NCBI RefSeq assembly: GCF_900113735.1
Contig: NZ_FOQM01000042.1
Span: forward strand, 1 to 61,045
Direction: 5' to 3'
Source of the DNA: Bradyrhizobium sp. Gha
GTDB taxonomy: Bacteria; Pseudomonadota; Alphaproteobacteria; Rhizobiales; Xanthobacteraceae
DNA: 61,045 bases
Part shown: one piece after another, positions 1-8,254 of the stretch
Position numbering within the stretch: position 1 is the stretch's first letter
Layout of the letters: each line of letters begins with the position of its first letter
Translations under genes and position numbers: made by a program
The notes under the pieces: generated by a model
Told to the model about the DNA's origin: nothing
What the model saw: only the letters and a program-made list of their open reading frames with translations
The model's database searches: none

Positions 1-231
1 CGGCGCTGCGCCGAGGTGGTAAAGCCGCGACCCATGGCTCGAAAGAGCCGTCACAATCTCTCGCAGCCCCGAGGCTCCAGAAAGTTGGCCGTACAGCATC
101 GCCACGAATTGCGACTTGGTCGGCAGCCGCCGTACCCGCGCATCCGCATCATGTTCTTCCACAAGCCCTTCAAACTGACGCCACGGCATCAGCTTCAGGA
201 CGTCGCGAAATACTGTATTGTGGTGCGGCAT
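1..231 (-). CDS. IS4-family transposase, N-terminal part (runs off window)
   Basis: The reverse strand reads open from an ATG at 231-229 to the window edge, 77 codons with no stop. The protein begins MPHHNTVFRDVLKLMPWRQF and continues with a QFVAMLYGQLSGASGLREI stretch, which is the pattern of the DUF4372 N-terminal domain of IS4-family transposases (Q-F-x-A-x-L-x-x-Q-L-S-G then L-R-E-I). An AGGAGA ribosome binding site lies about 9 bases upstream of the start. The catalytic DDE domain would lie outside the window, so whether the element is intact cannot be judged. The element end should lie between 232 and about 340, just before the next gene. Confidence 0.85.
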   Translation of the reverse strand, partial: MPHHNTVFRDVLKLMPWRQFEGLVEEHDADARVRRLPTKSQFVAMLYGQLSGASGLREIVTALSSHGSRLYHLGAAP

Positions 232-365
232 GGCGCTGATCTCCTGTCGTGTCCCGGAACGCTTGCAGACGTCCAGAACCGACTAGAATCAACGCCATGC
301 GCCTTGTCCACAAAATCTAAACCGGACAGCCGTGGGTCAAGCCCGGCAATGACAATCGGTTCCCA
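232..365. mobile_element. Outer end of the IS4-family element and junction to the chromosome
   Basis: This non-coding stretch holds the transposase ribosome binding site and leader, then sequence typical of the host's dispersed repeats (CAAGCCCGGCAATGAC, near 339-354). The IS terminus is expected here, but with only one end visible no inverted repeat or target duplication can be confirmed. Confidence 0.4.
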
Positions 366-1292
366 ATGCCGCTCCGCCTGTTTCTGACCTCCGGCGATCT
401 CATGGCCGACCGCCGTTTCGAGTTCGCGCGCGACCTCCAGCTCAAGGGCGATCTGCCCGCTGCCGCCGACCTGATCGAGCAGGCGATCGAGCTCGCGCCG
501 AACTTCACCTCGGCCTGGTTCACGCTCGGCGAGATCCGTCAGCAGCTCGGCGAGCGCGACAAGGCGATCGCGGCGTTCCGCAAAGCGCGTGAGTCCGATC
601 CGGAGGATCAGCACGGCGCCGGCCTGCATCTGATCCGGCTCGGCGACGCCGAGATGGCGGAGATGCCGAAGGCCTATGTCCAGGCGCTGTTCGACCAATA
701 TGCGCCGCGCTTCGAGCACGCACTGATCAACGATCTCGGCTATCGCGCGCCCGCGCTGATCTTCAAGGCGGTGCTGGCTGCCCGCGTCGCGGCGAAGAAG
801 CCGGCGTTCTTCAAGTGCACCATCGATCTCGGCTGCGGCACCGGGCTTGCGGCGGCGGCCTTCGCCAGACAAGTCGACCATTTCATCGGTATCGACCTGT
901 CATCAGGCATGATCAAGGAGGCGCGCGCCACGGAGCTCTATGCCGAGCTCGAAGTCGCCGACATGATCGAGGGCCTGCGGGCCAGGGCAGACGGATGCGC
1001 GAACCTCGTCGTCGCCGCGGACGCGTTCGTCTATCTCTCGGAGCTCGGCCCCGTTCTCACCGAGGCGAGGCGCGTGCTCGTGTCGGGCGGCGTGCTCGCC
1101 TTCACGCTGGAGACGCATGACGGCGATGGCATCGTGCTCGGCGAAGGCCTGCGCTATGCCCACTCGGCGGAATATGTGCGCGGCGCAATCGCGAAGGCCG
1201 GGCTCAAGCTGCTGACGATGGAGCCGGCCTCGCCGCGCAACGAGAACAACGAGCCGGTGCGCGGTCTCGTCGTCGTCGCCGAGAAAACTTGA
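366..1292 (+). CDS. TPR-containing class I SAM-dependent methyltransferase
   Basis: This 308-residue protein has two parts. Residues about 15-80 form tetratricopeptide-like helices (AADLIEQAIELAPNFTSAWFTLGE, then a second unit ending AFRKARESDP). From about 150 there is a Rossmann methyltransferase fold with the SAM-binding motif DLGCGTGLAAAAFA, followed by the acidic GIDLSSGMI motif. The family is cytoplasmic; its substrate cannot be told from sequence. The ATG at 366 is used because it precedes the first helix, but the later ATG at 402 is possible. It stands alone between the IS remnant and a binding-protein gene. Confidence 0.85.
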   Translation: MPLRLFLTSGDLMADRRFEFARDLQLKGDLPAAADLIEQAIELAPNFTSAWFTLGEIRQQLGERDKAIAAFRKARESDPEDQHGAGLHLIRLGDAEMAEMPKAYVQALFDQYAPRFEHALINDLGYRAPALIFKAVLAARVAAKKPAFFKCTIDLGCGTGLAAAAFARQVDHFIGIDLSSGMIKEARATELYAELEVADMIEGLRARADGCANLVVAADAFVYLSELGPVLTEARRVLVSGGVLAFTLETHDGDGIVLGEGLRYAHSAEYVRGAIAKAGLKLLTMEPASPRNENNEPVRGLVVVAEKT

Positions 1293-1407
1293 GTCCAGGC
1301 GCTAAACCGCCTGCAATCTAGCCGTCATTGCGTCGCAAAGCGACGACTTCCCACTTGCGAGCCGCTGCGCAGCCAGCACAATGGGCGCGTTAGGGAGAGA
1401 GACAACA

Positions 1408-2637
1408 ATGACCAAGAATCCATCGCGGCGCGATGTCAGCGCCGCCGCGCTCGCCACCATTGCCGCGTCCGTTCTGCCCGCGCCCTATGTCCGGGCCGCG
1501 GAAAAGAAATACGATCCCGGCGCCAGCGACACCGAGATCAAGATCGGGCAGACCGTGCCGCATTCCGGTCCGGGCTCGCTGTACGGCGTGCTGGGCCGCG
1601 TCGGCGAGGCCTATTTCCAGATGCTCAACGAAGGCGGCGGCATCAACGGACGCAAGATCACATTCCTCACGCTCGACGACGCCTACAGCGCGCCGAAATG
1701 CGTCGAGGCGACGCGGCGCCTGGTCGAGCAGGAGGAGGTGCTGGCGCTCTACGGCTCGCTCGGCACTGCGCCGCAGACCGCCGTGCACAAATATCTGAAC
1801 GCCAAGGGCGTGCCGCAACTGCTGCTCAACACCGGCGCCTCGAAGTGGAATAACCCGAAGGAGTTCAAGTGGACGATGGCTGGCCTGCCGCTTTATCCGA
1901 CCGAAGCGCGCATCCTGGCCAAGCATGTCTTGGCTGTGAAGCCGAACGCCAGGATCGGCATTCTCTATCAGAACGATGATTTCGGCCGCGACTTCCTCGC
2001 TCCGTTCAAGAAGGTGCTGGCGGATGCCGGCGGCACCGCACAGGTGATCATGGAGCAGACCTACGATCTCACCGATCCCACGGTCGATTCCCAGCTGATC
2101 AATCTGTCGAAATCGGGCGCGGATGTTTTCTACAACATCTCAACCGGCAAGGCGTCGTCGCAGTCGATCCGGAAAGTGGCCGAGCTCGGCTGGAAGCCGC
2201 TGCAGCTGCTCTCGGCCGGCTCGACCGGCAAATCGATCCTCAGCGCCGCCGGCTTCGAGAATGCCAAGGACATCGTCTCGATCAGCTATGCGAAGGATGC
2301 CGGGCCGGGCCGTTGGGAAAAGGATCCGGGCCCCACGGCATTCGAGGAGCTGCGCAAGAAATATTTGCCGACCATCACTCCCGACAACACGATCGCCTAT
2401 GCCGGCTACGGCCAGGCCGTCACCATGGGCGAGATCCTGCGCCGCTGCGGCGATGAGCTGACCCGCGCCAACGTGCTGAAGCAGGCATCTAATCTCAACG
2501 GCTTCCACTCGCCCTTCTTCCTCGATGGTGTCAGTTACAGCTACACCCCCGACGACTACACGCCGATGAAGACGCTGTTCACCCAGGTGTTCAACGGCAA
2601 GGACTGGGACGTCTCGGACAAGCCGGTGGTGGAATAG
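1408..2637 (+). CDS. Branched-chain amino-acid-type ABC transporter substrate-binding protein (orphan)
   Basis: Periplasmic type I binding protein of the LivK/Peripla_BP_6 family, 409 residues. It starts with a long export signal carrying a twin-arginine-like SRRDVSAAALA segment and ending PAPYVRAAE. The mature part opens with the family pattern DTEIKIGQTVPHSGPGSLYG. The start at 1408 is chosen over an in-frame ATG at 1381 because AGGGAGAGA lies about 8 bases before it. No permease or ATPase genes are adjacent, so this is an orphan receptor. The real ligand could be amino acids, amides or aromatic acids. Confidence 0.88.
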   Translation: MTKNPSRRDVSAAALATIAASVLPAPYVRAAEKKYDPGASDTEIKIGQTVPHSGPGSLYGVLGRVGEAYFQMLNEGGGINGRKITFLTLDDAYSAPKCVEATRRLVEQEEVLALYGSLGTAPQTAVHKYLNAKGVPQLLLNTGASKWNNPKEFKWTMAGLPLYPTEARILAKHVLAVKPNARIGILYQNDDFGRDFLAPFKKVLADAGGTAQVIMEQTYDLTDPTVDSQLINLSKSGADVFYNISTGKASSQSIRKVAELGWKPLQLLSAGSTGKSILSAAGFENAKDIVSISYAKDAGPGRWEKDPGPTAFEELRKKYLPTITPDNTIAYAGYGQAVTMGEILRRCGDELTRANVLKQASNLNGFHSPFFLDGVSYSYTPDDYTPMKTLFTQVFNGKDWDVSDKPVVE

Positions 2638-2654
2638 GTGCTCCTGTCTCTTCC

Positions 2655-2678
2655 CCTCTCCCCGCCTGCGGGGAGAGG
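2655..2678. repeat. Palindromic element or possible terminator after the binding-protein gene
   Basis: Arms CCTCTCCCCGC (2655-2665) and GCGGGGAGAGG (2668-2678) pair perfectly over 11 bases with a 2-base loop. It lies 18 bases past the stop of the preceding gene. There is no clear T tract. It resembles the CT-rich palindromes at 3056-3120 and 58809-58997. Confidence 0.6.
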
Positions 2679-2743
2679 GTCGCGGTGAGGGGCTCTCTCC
2701 GCGAGGGATGCGCTGGTTGGATTCTCGCTGACTCCTCAAACTC

Positions 2744-2782
2744 GTCATGCCCGGGACAAGCCCGGACAAGCCCGGCCATGAC
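2744..2782. repeat. REP-like palindrome
   Basis: GTCATGCCCGGG at 2744-2755 faces CCCGGCCATGAC at 2771-2782, with ACAAGCCCGG occurring twice in tandem between them. This is the style of dispersed intergenic palindrome common in Bradyrhizobium. Confidence 0.6.
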
Positions 2783-2846
2783 GCCGGAGATGCATCGCGC
2801 CCTTCACCCCTCGACGAACCCTGTCCCACGGCTTACCTGTGATGCC

Positions 2847-5510
2847 GTGCCGCCCCGCATCCGCAAAATTCCGGCCGAGCCGGCCTCCCTGCTGCCCGAC
2901 CGCTTCGAAAAGTGGTTCGCGGCGCGCGGCTGGACGCCGCGCGAACATCAGCTCGCGCTGCTGGAGAAGGCGCGAGAGGATCGATCGGCGCTTCTGATCG
3001 CGCCCACCGGCGCCGGCAAGACGCTCGCCGGATTCTTGCCGACGCTGGTGGAGCTGTCTTCTTCTCCCTCCCCCCTTGCGGGGGAGGGTCGGGGAGGGGG
3101 GCGGCCACAAGCACCGCTCGTGGAGCTTCCCCCCTCCCGCCAGCCTGCGGCCGCTGACCCCCGCACGGGCGGAGGCTACAACAAGCTCGTCTCCACCGGC
3201 CGCTCCGTGCAGCGCAGCGGCGGCCTGCATACGCTCTATATCTCGCCGCTGAAGGCACTCGCCGTCGATATCGCCCGCAATCTGGAGCGGCCGGTCGCCG
3301 AGATGGCGCTGCCGATCAGGATCGAGACGCGCACCGGCGACACGCCGGTGTCGCGGCGGCAGCGGCAGCGGCGCTATCCGCCCGACATTCTGCTGACGAC
3401 GCCGGAGCAGCTTGCGCTTTTGCTCTCGTCCGACGACGCGCCGTTCCTGTTCTCCTCGCTCAAGCGCATCGTGCTCGACGAGTTGCATGCGTTGGTGACG
3501 TCGAAGCGCGGCGATCTGCTCTCGCTGGGCCTTGCGCGCTTGTGGCGGCTGGCGCCGCAAATCCGCGCCATCGGTCTGTCGGCCACGGTGGCCGAGCCGG
3601 ATCAGCTCGCGCGCTTTCTGGTGCCGCAGCCCGAGGGCAAGGAGCGAGCTGCTGATATCGTCGTCGCCGGCGGCGCGGCGCCGCCGGAGGTCGAGATGCT
3701 CGACACGCGCGAACGGTTGCCCTGGGCGGGCCATAGCGCGCGGCACGCGCTTCCGGAAATCTACCAGCTGATCAAGGCGAACAAGACGACGCTCGTGTTC
3801 GTCAACACCCGCAGCCAGGCCGAGATGCTGTTCCAGAATCTCTGGAGCATGAACGACGACAACCTCGCCATCGCGCTGCATCACGGTTCGCTCGACGTCG
3901 CGCAACGGCGCAAGGTCGAGGACGCGATGTCGGCGGGCAAACTGCGCGGCGTGGTCTGCACCTCCTCGCTCGACCTCGGCGTCGATTGGGGCGACGTCGA
4001 TCTCGTCGTCAATATCGGCGCGCCCAAGGGCTCGTCGCGGCTGATGCAGCGGATCGGCCGCGCCAACCATCGGCTCGACGAAGCCTCGCGCGCCGTGCTG
4101 GTGCCGGCCAACCGTTTCGAGGTGCTGGAATGCCGCGTCGCCATCGACGCCATCGCCGAGAATGCACAGGACACGCCGCCGCTTCGCACCGGCGCGCTCG
4201 ACGTGCTGGCCCAGCATGTGCTCGGCTGCGCCTGCGGCGAGCCGTTTCTCCCGGATGAGCTCTATGCCGAGGTCCGCACCGCCGCGCCCTACGCGGGTTT
4301 GTCGCGTCAGGATTTCGACGATGTCGTCGATTTCGTCGCCTCGGGCGGCTACGCCTTGAAGACCTATGAGCGCTTCGCCCGCATCAAGCAGGACAAGGAA
4401 GGACGCTGGCGCGTCGCCAATCCGAAGGTGCGGCAGAGCTACCGGATGAATGTCGGCACCATCGTCGAGGACGACATGCTGAAGGTGCGGCTGGTGCGCT
4501 CGCGCGGTGGTGGTGCGGGATCGACCGGCGTCATTGCGCGCGGTGGTCGGTTGCTCGGCGAGATCGAGGAGGCCTTCATCGAAGGCCTCTCGCCCGGCGA
4601 TACGTTCGTCTTCAGCGGCGAGGTGGTCCGCTACGAGACCCTGGTCGAGGACCAGGTCTATGTCTCGCGCGCCAATGACAAGGATCCGAAAGTGCCGTCC
4701 TATATGGGCGGCAAATTCCCGCTCTCGACCTATCTCGCCGAACGTGTCCGCCGGCTGCTCGACGATGGGCGCGCGTGGGGCGGGTTGCCGGAACAGGTGC
4801 GCGACTGGCTGTCGCTGCAAAAGGACGTGTCGCGCGTGCCTGCGGTTCGTGAATTGCTCGTCGAGAGCTTTCCGCGCGCCAACAAGCACTACATCGTCTG
4901 CTACCCCTTCGAAGGCCGCCTCGCGCACCAGACCCTCGGCATGCTGCTGACGCGCCGGCTGGAGCGGGCCCGCGCCCGGCCGCTCGGCTTCGTCGCCAAC
5001 GAATATGCCGTGGCGATCTGGGCGCTCGGCGATCTCTCCTTCATGATCAGGGACGGCAGGATCGATCTCGACGCTTTGTTCGACCCCGATATGCTCGGCG
5101 ATGACCTTGAAGCGTGGCTCGCCGAATCCGCGTTGATGAAGCGCACCTTCCGCAATTGCGCGATCATCTCCGGCCTGATCGCGCGCCGCCACACCGGCGA
5201 AGAGAAGAGCCGCCGCCAGGTGCTGTTCTCGACCGACCTCGTCTACGACGTCTTGCGCAAGCATCAGGCCGATCACGTCCTGCTGCGCGCCGCCCGCGCC
5301 GACGCCGCCACCGGCCTGCTCGATCTGCGCCGCCTCAGCGACATGCTGAAGCGCATCCAGGGCCGCATCACCCATCGGGAACTCGACCACGTCTCCCCGC
5401 TCGCGGTGCCCGTGATGCTGGAAATCGGCCGCGAGTCAGTTTATGGCGAAGCTGCAGACGAGCTGTTGGCGGAAGCCGCCGACGAGCTGGTCAAAGAGGC
5501 GATGGGATAG
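2847..5510 (+). CDS. Ligase-associated DNA damage response DExH-box helicase (Lhr-like)
   Basis: SF2 helicase of the Lhr family, 887 residues from the proposed GTG start. Motif I (APTGAGKT) lies near residue 52, motif II (DELH) near 210, and QRIGRANHR (motif VI) near 400; the C-terminal half is the Lhr winged-helix and DEAD-associated region. The neighbouring PdeM-like nuclease supports assignment to the ligase-associated repair set, although no ligase is nearby. The frame is open further upstream to 2685, but that part is repeat DNA, so GTG 2847 (VPPRIRKIP) is preferred without a strong ribosome binding site. Residues about 70-125 are an unusual Pro/Gly/Ser-rich insert encoded partly by a palindromic repeat, just after motif I and before HTLYISPLKAL. 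Confidence 0.85.
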   Translation: MPPRIRKIPAEPASLLPDRFEKWFAARGWTPREHQLALLEKAREDRSALLIAPTGAGKTLAGFLPTLVELSSSPSPLAGEGRGGGRPQAPLVELPPSRQPAAADPRTGGGYNKLVSTGRSVQRSGGLHTLYISPLKALAVDIARNLERPVAEMALPIRIETRTGDTPVSRRQRQRRYPPDILLTTPEQLALLLSSDDAPFLFSSLKRIVLDELHALVTSKRGDLLSLGLARLWRLAPQIRAIGLSATVAEPDQLARFLVPQPEGKERAADIVVAGGAAPPEVEMLDTRERLPWAGHSARHALPEIYQLIKANKTTLVFVNTRSQAEMLFQNLWSMNDDNLAIALHHGSLDVAQRRKVEDAMSAGKLRGVVCTSSLDLGVDWGDVDLVVNIGAPKGSSRLMQRIGRANHRLDEASRAVLVPANRFEVLECRVAIDAIAENAQDTPPLRTGALDVLAQHVLGCACGEPFLPDELYAEVRTAAPYAGLSRQDFDDVVDFVASGGYALKTYERFARIKQDKEGRWRVANPKVRQSYRMNVGTIVEDDMLKVRLVRSRGGGAGSTGVIARGGRLLGEIEEAFIEGLSPGDTFVFSGEVVRYETLVEDQVYVSRANDKDPKVPSYMGGKFPLSTYLAERVRRLLDDGRAWGGLPEQVRDWLSLQKDVSRVPAVRELLVESFPRANKHYIVCYPFEGRLAHQTLGMLLTRRLERARARPLGFVANEYAVAIWALGDLSFMIRDGRIDLDALFDPDMLGDDLEAWLAESALMKRTFRNCAIISGLIARRHTGEEKSRRQVLFSTDLVYDVLRKHQADHVLLRAARADAATGLLDLRRLSDMLKRIQGRITHRELDHVSPLAVPVMLEIGRESVYGEAADELLAEAADELVKEAMG
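3056..3120. repeat. CT/GA-rich palindromic repeat inside the helicase gene
   Basis: The core CCCCCCTTGCGGGGGAGGG followed by TCGGGGAGGGGGG matches, with one or two differences, the copies at 58809-58849 (inverted) and 58959-58997. The 7-base TGGAGCT occurs on both sides (3049-3055 and 3121-3127), which could be a target duplication. The reading frame stays open across it. Confidence 0.7.
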
Positions 5511-5562
5511 AGCAGGTTTTGACGTGACGTGGGGCGCGCTGGTTTCGGGGGATGACGAGGAC

Positions 5563-6234
5563 ATGCGCGTATCAAGGGTCAGCATCAGCGATGTGACCTT
5601 CACCGCCGATCTCTCCGGCGCCTTGTTCTGGGACGAGCAGCGCCTGCTCGTCGTCTCCGATCTGCATCTCGAAAAAGGCTCCAGCTTCGCCATGCGCGGC
5701 GTGCTGCTGCCGCCCTACGACACGCTGGCGACGCTCAGCCGCCTCGCTGCTGTCATCTCCCGCCATAATCCAAAAACGGTCATCGCGCTCGGCGACAGCT
5801 TTCACGACCGCTCCGCGCATGAGCGGCTCTCCGCGGACGATCGCGACGCCGTCGCCGCGCTCCAGAACGGTCGCGACTGGATCTGGATCTCGGGCAATCA
5901 CGATCCGATGCTGCCGCGCGATCTCGGCGGCACCATCGCCGACGAAGTCGCTGTCGGACCGATCACCTTTCGCCACGAACCATCAGGCGCGGCTGGCGAG
6001 ATCGCCGGGCATCTCCATCCCAAGGCCCGCGTCTCCGCGCGCGGCCGTTCGATGGAGCGGCGGTGTTTCGCAAGCGACGGCCTCCGCGCCGTGATGCCCG
6101 CCTTCGGCGCCTATGCCGGCGGCCTCAGCATCCGCGATGCGGCCTTTGCGAAGATCTTTCCGAAGACAGGTTTTGTCGCGCATTTGCTGGGTGATCGCCG
6201 CGTGCATGCGATCGCCGCGTCCAGGTGTCATTGA
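5563..6234 (+). CDS. pdeM: Ligase-associated DNA damage response endonuclease PdeM (metallophosphoesterase)
   Basis: Calcineurin-like metallophosphoesterase of 223 residues. Visible metal motifs are VVSDLHLEKG (D-x-H), ALGDSFHDR (GD-x-x-x-D-R), ISGNHDP (GNHD) and EIAGHLHPKA (GH-x-H). The order and short length fit PdeM, a nuclease encoded next to Lhr-like helicases. The frame opens at 5443 inside the helicase, but ATG 5563 (MRVSRVSISDV) is chosen because GACGAGG lies just upstream and the fold begins there. It follows the helicase by 52 bases and is probably co-transcribed. Confidence 0.85.
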   Translation: MRVSRVSISDVTFTADLSGALFWDEQRLLVVSDLHLEKGSSFAMRGVLLPPYDTLATLSRLAAVISRHNPKTVIALGDSFHDRSAHERLSADDRDAVAALQNGRDWIWISGNHDPMLPRDLGGTIADEVAVGPITFRHEPSGAAGEIAGHLHPKARVSARGRSMERRCFASDGLRAVMPAFGAYAGGLSIRDAAFAKIFPKTGFVAHLLGDRRVHAIAASRCH

Positions 6235-6240
6235 GGCCGC

Positions 6241-6339
6241 GCTCTCGTAGGGTGGGTGAGCCGAAGGCGTACCCCCCACTTCTGTCTCTGCGGAAACTGA
6301 AGAGGTGGGTTACGCTGCGCTAACCCACCCTACGAGAGC
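6241..6339. repeat. Long inverted repeat between convergent genes
   Basis: GCTCTCGTAGGGTGGGT (6241-6257) and ACCCACCCTACGAGAGC (6323-6339) are perfect 17-base arms. The interior pairs further (GCGTACCCCCCACTTC against GAGGTGGGTTACGC), so nearly the whole 99 bases can fold into one stem. It lies between the PdeM-like gene and the convergent LysR gene, where it may end transcripts from both sides. Confidence 0.8.
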
Positions 6340-6372
6340 TTTCGTTTGGCAACGGCAAGCGATCGCAACGGC

Positions 6373-7233
6373 TCACGCCGCCTTCGCCTGCACGTCCTCG
6401 CAGAACTCCGCCAGCCGATCCGCGAGCCGCAGCGTCGCCGAGCTCGCGTTCGGCGCGGCCATCAGCGCCACCTCGGTGCGGTTGATCGGCGCAAATCCAT
6501 CCTTCGCCGTCAGCACGCGGTGATCTGACTGGATCGACATCTCCGACAGAATGCTCAGGCCCATGCCGGCGGCAACGGCGGCCTGGATGCCGGCGAGGCT
6601 CGATGACGAATAGGACATGTGCCAGGCGCGGCCCGCGCTTTCCAGTGCATGGATCGCGCCGGCGCGGTAGAGGCAGCCGAGCGGAAATCCGATCAGCGGC
6701 AGCGACGAGGCGTTGACGTCGATGGGATGGCTCTTGCTGGTGACCCAGTGCACCTCCTCGGGCCACACGGCGATCGCGTCCTTGCCACCGGCCTCGCGCT
6801 TGTAGAGCGCGAGATCGAGCTCGCCGCGTTCGAGATCGCGGGCGAGGTTCTTGCTCTGGTCGGCGCGCACGTCGAGCCGCAGGTTCGGATGCGAGCGCGA
6901 GAAGGCGCCCAGCAGTTTCGCCAGGCGATACGCCGCAAAGTCCTCGGGAATGCCGAGCCGGACCGCGCCCCCGTCGGGCTCGCGCAGCACGTCGCGGGCC
7001 TCTTCGGCCAGCGTCAGCAGCCGCCGCGCATAGGAGAGCAGCCGCTCCCCGGCCTCGGTCGGGCGCACGTCCTTGCCGTCCCGGTGCAGCAGCACCTGCC
7101 CGACATCCTCCTCCAGCCGCTTGATCTGTTGGCTGACGGTCGATTGCGTGCGGTGAACGCGCTCGCTGGCGCGGGTGAAGCCGCCGGCCTCGACCACCGA
7201 GACGAAGCTGCGCAGGAGCTCCAGATCGAGCAT
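6373..7233 (-). CDS. LysR-family transcriptional regulator
   Basis: A DNA-binding helix-turn-helix at residues 1-60 (LLRSFVSVVEAGGFTRASERVHRTQSTVSQQIKRLE) is followed by a LysR substrate domain, 286 residues from ATG 7233 (MLDLELLRSF). Longer in-frame starts at 7245 and 7275 exist but would overlap the palindrome TCGAAA-N9-TTTCGA, so the short start fits better. It is divergent from an EamA-type exporter gene, the usual arrangement for a LysR protein controlling an efflux carrier; that link is inference. Confidence 0.88.
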   Translation of the reverse strand: MLDLELLRSFVSVVEAGGFTRASERVHRTQSTVSQQIKRLEEDVGQVLLHRDGKDVRPTEAGERLLSYARRLLTLAEEARDVLREPDGGAVRLGIPEDFAAYRLAKLLGAFSRSHPNLRLDVRADQSKNLARDLERGELDLALYKREAGGKDAIAVWPEEVHWVTSKSHPIDVNASSLPLIGFPLGCLYRAGAIHALESAGRAWHMSYSSSSLAGIQAAVAAGMGLSILSEMSIQSDHRVLTAKDGFAPINRTEVALMAAPNASSATLRLADRLAEFCEDVQAKAA

Positions 7234-7245
7234 CTCAGCCTCCAT

Positions 7246-7289
7246 TCGAAAATCCACTGGTTTCGAGTTAATCATTTAATTTCCAAATG
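7246..7289. promoter_or_regulatory. Probable LysR operator between regulator and exporter genes
   Basis: TCGAAA (7246-7251) and TTTCGA (7261-7266) form an inverted repeat with a 9-base spacer, fitting the T-N11-A pattern of LysR sites. A second small palindrome, CATTT-N7-AAATG, lies at 7273-7289. The sites occupy the 99-base divergent gap. Confidence 0.55.
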
Positions 7290-7332
7290 GCAACCCGCCT
7301 CCCTAGATCGAGGGCTCAGGAGAATGCCCGCC

Positions 7333-8241
7333 ATGTCCCTCGCCACCTCGCTTCCCGCCCCCCGCAGCCGTTCCAACACGCTGCCGCTCGCGATCGGCCT
7401 GTTTTGCCTGCTCTGGAGCTATGCCTTCGTCGCCGGCAAGATCGGCGTCACCCATTGCCCGCCGCTGATCCTGCTCGCCGCGCGCTTCTCGCTCGCCGGC
7501 ATCCTGATCCTGGGTGCCACTTCCATCCGCGGCGACTGGTCGCTGTCGTGGCGCGATGCCCTGATTTTCGCCGTGCTCGGCATCGCCAACAACGCACTCT
7601 ATCTCGGGCTCGGCTACACCGGCCTGCAATCGGTCTCCGCCGGCCTCGGCGGCCTCATCGTCTCGGCCAATCCGGTGTTCACAGCCGCGCTCGCCGCACT
7701 CTTGCTTGGCGAGGGCATGACCTGGCGCAAGGCGAGCGGCCTGCTGCTGGGAATCATCGGTGTCACGCTGATCGTCTGGCACCGGCTCACGGTCGGAACC
7801 GACTCATTGCACGGCATCATGTTCACGCTGGCCTCGCTCGCCTCCATCGTGGCGGGCACCATCCTGTTCAAGCTGTTCGCCCCGAAGGGCAGCTTGTGGA
7901 TCGGCAACGGCGTGCAGAATCTCTCAGCCGGCATCGTGCTGACGCCGGTCGCATTCACCTTCGCCGATGTTCATGCCATCGATGTCACGCCCAGCCTGAT
8001 CGGCGCCTTTGCGTTCCTCGTGCTCGGCGGTTCGATCCTCGCTTATTGGCTCTGGTTTCATCTCCTGAAAGTGTGTGGTGCGACCGCGGCCAGTGCCTAT
8101 CATTTCCTGATGCCGCCGCTCGGCATGCTGTTCGCCTTCCTCGTGCTCGGCGAGCATGTCGAGGCGCGCGACTTGCTGGGGATCGTTCCCGTGGCGCTCG
8201 GCATTTACCTGGTGACGCGCCCCGCAAACCCGGCCGCGTAA
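7333..8241 (+). CDS. EamA-family (DMT superfamily) membrane transporter
   Basis: 302 residues with about ten hydrophobic segments in two EamA repeats, for example LPLAIGLFCLLWSYAFVAGK near the start and a late LLGIVPVALGIYLV segment. The family exports amino acids, nucleosides or drugs across the inner membrane; the substrate is unknown. AGGAGA at 7318-7323 sits about 9 bases before ATG 7333 (MSLATS) and directly abuts ATG 7324, so 7333 is preferred. It is divergent from the LysR gene and followed by an MBL-fold gene after 13 bases. Confidence 0.87.
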   Translation: MSLATSLPAPRSRSNTLPLAIGLFCLLWSYAFVAGKIGVTHCPPLILLAARFSLAGILILGATSIRGDWSLSWRDALIFAVLGIANNALYLGLGYTGLQSVSAGLGGLIVSANPVFTAALAALLLGEGMTWRKASGLLLGIIGVTLIVWHRLTVGTDSLHGIMFTLASLASIVAGTILFKLFAPKGSLWIGNGVQNLSAGIVLTPVAFTFADVHAIDVTPSLIGAFAFLVLGGSILAYWLWFHLLKVCGATAASAYHFLMPPLGMLFAFLVLGEHVEARDLLGIVPVALGIYLVTRPANPAA

Positions 8242-8254
8242 GTAGGAGATCCTC

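Noticed and set aside
1293..1407. Possible dispersed repeat in the gap before the binding-protein gene
   Set aside because: It shares only short CGTCATTGCG-type words with known host repeats and no clean inverted arms could be drawn.
2745..5390. Long open frame (881 codons) on the reverse strand opposite the helicase gene
   Set aside because: It mirrors the codon phase of a GC-rich plus-strand gene, is rich in Arg/Ala/Gly/His without domain patterns, and the plus-strand frame carries complete helicase motifs.
6619..7332. Upstream extension of the EamA frame through the LysR gene
   Set aside because: It is antisense to the LysR coding region; the AGGAGA site fixes the start at 7333.
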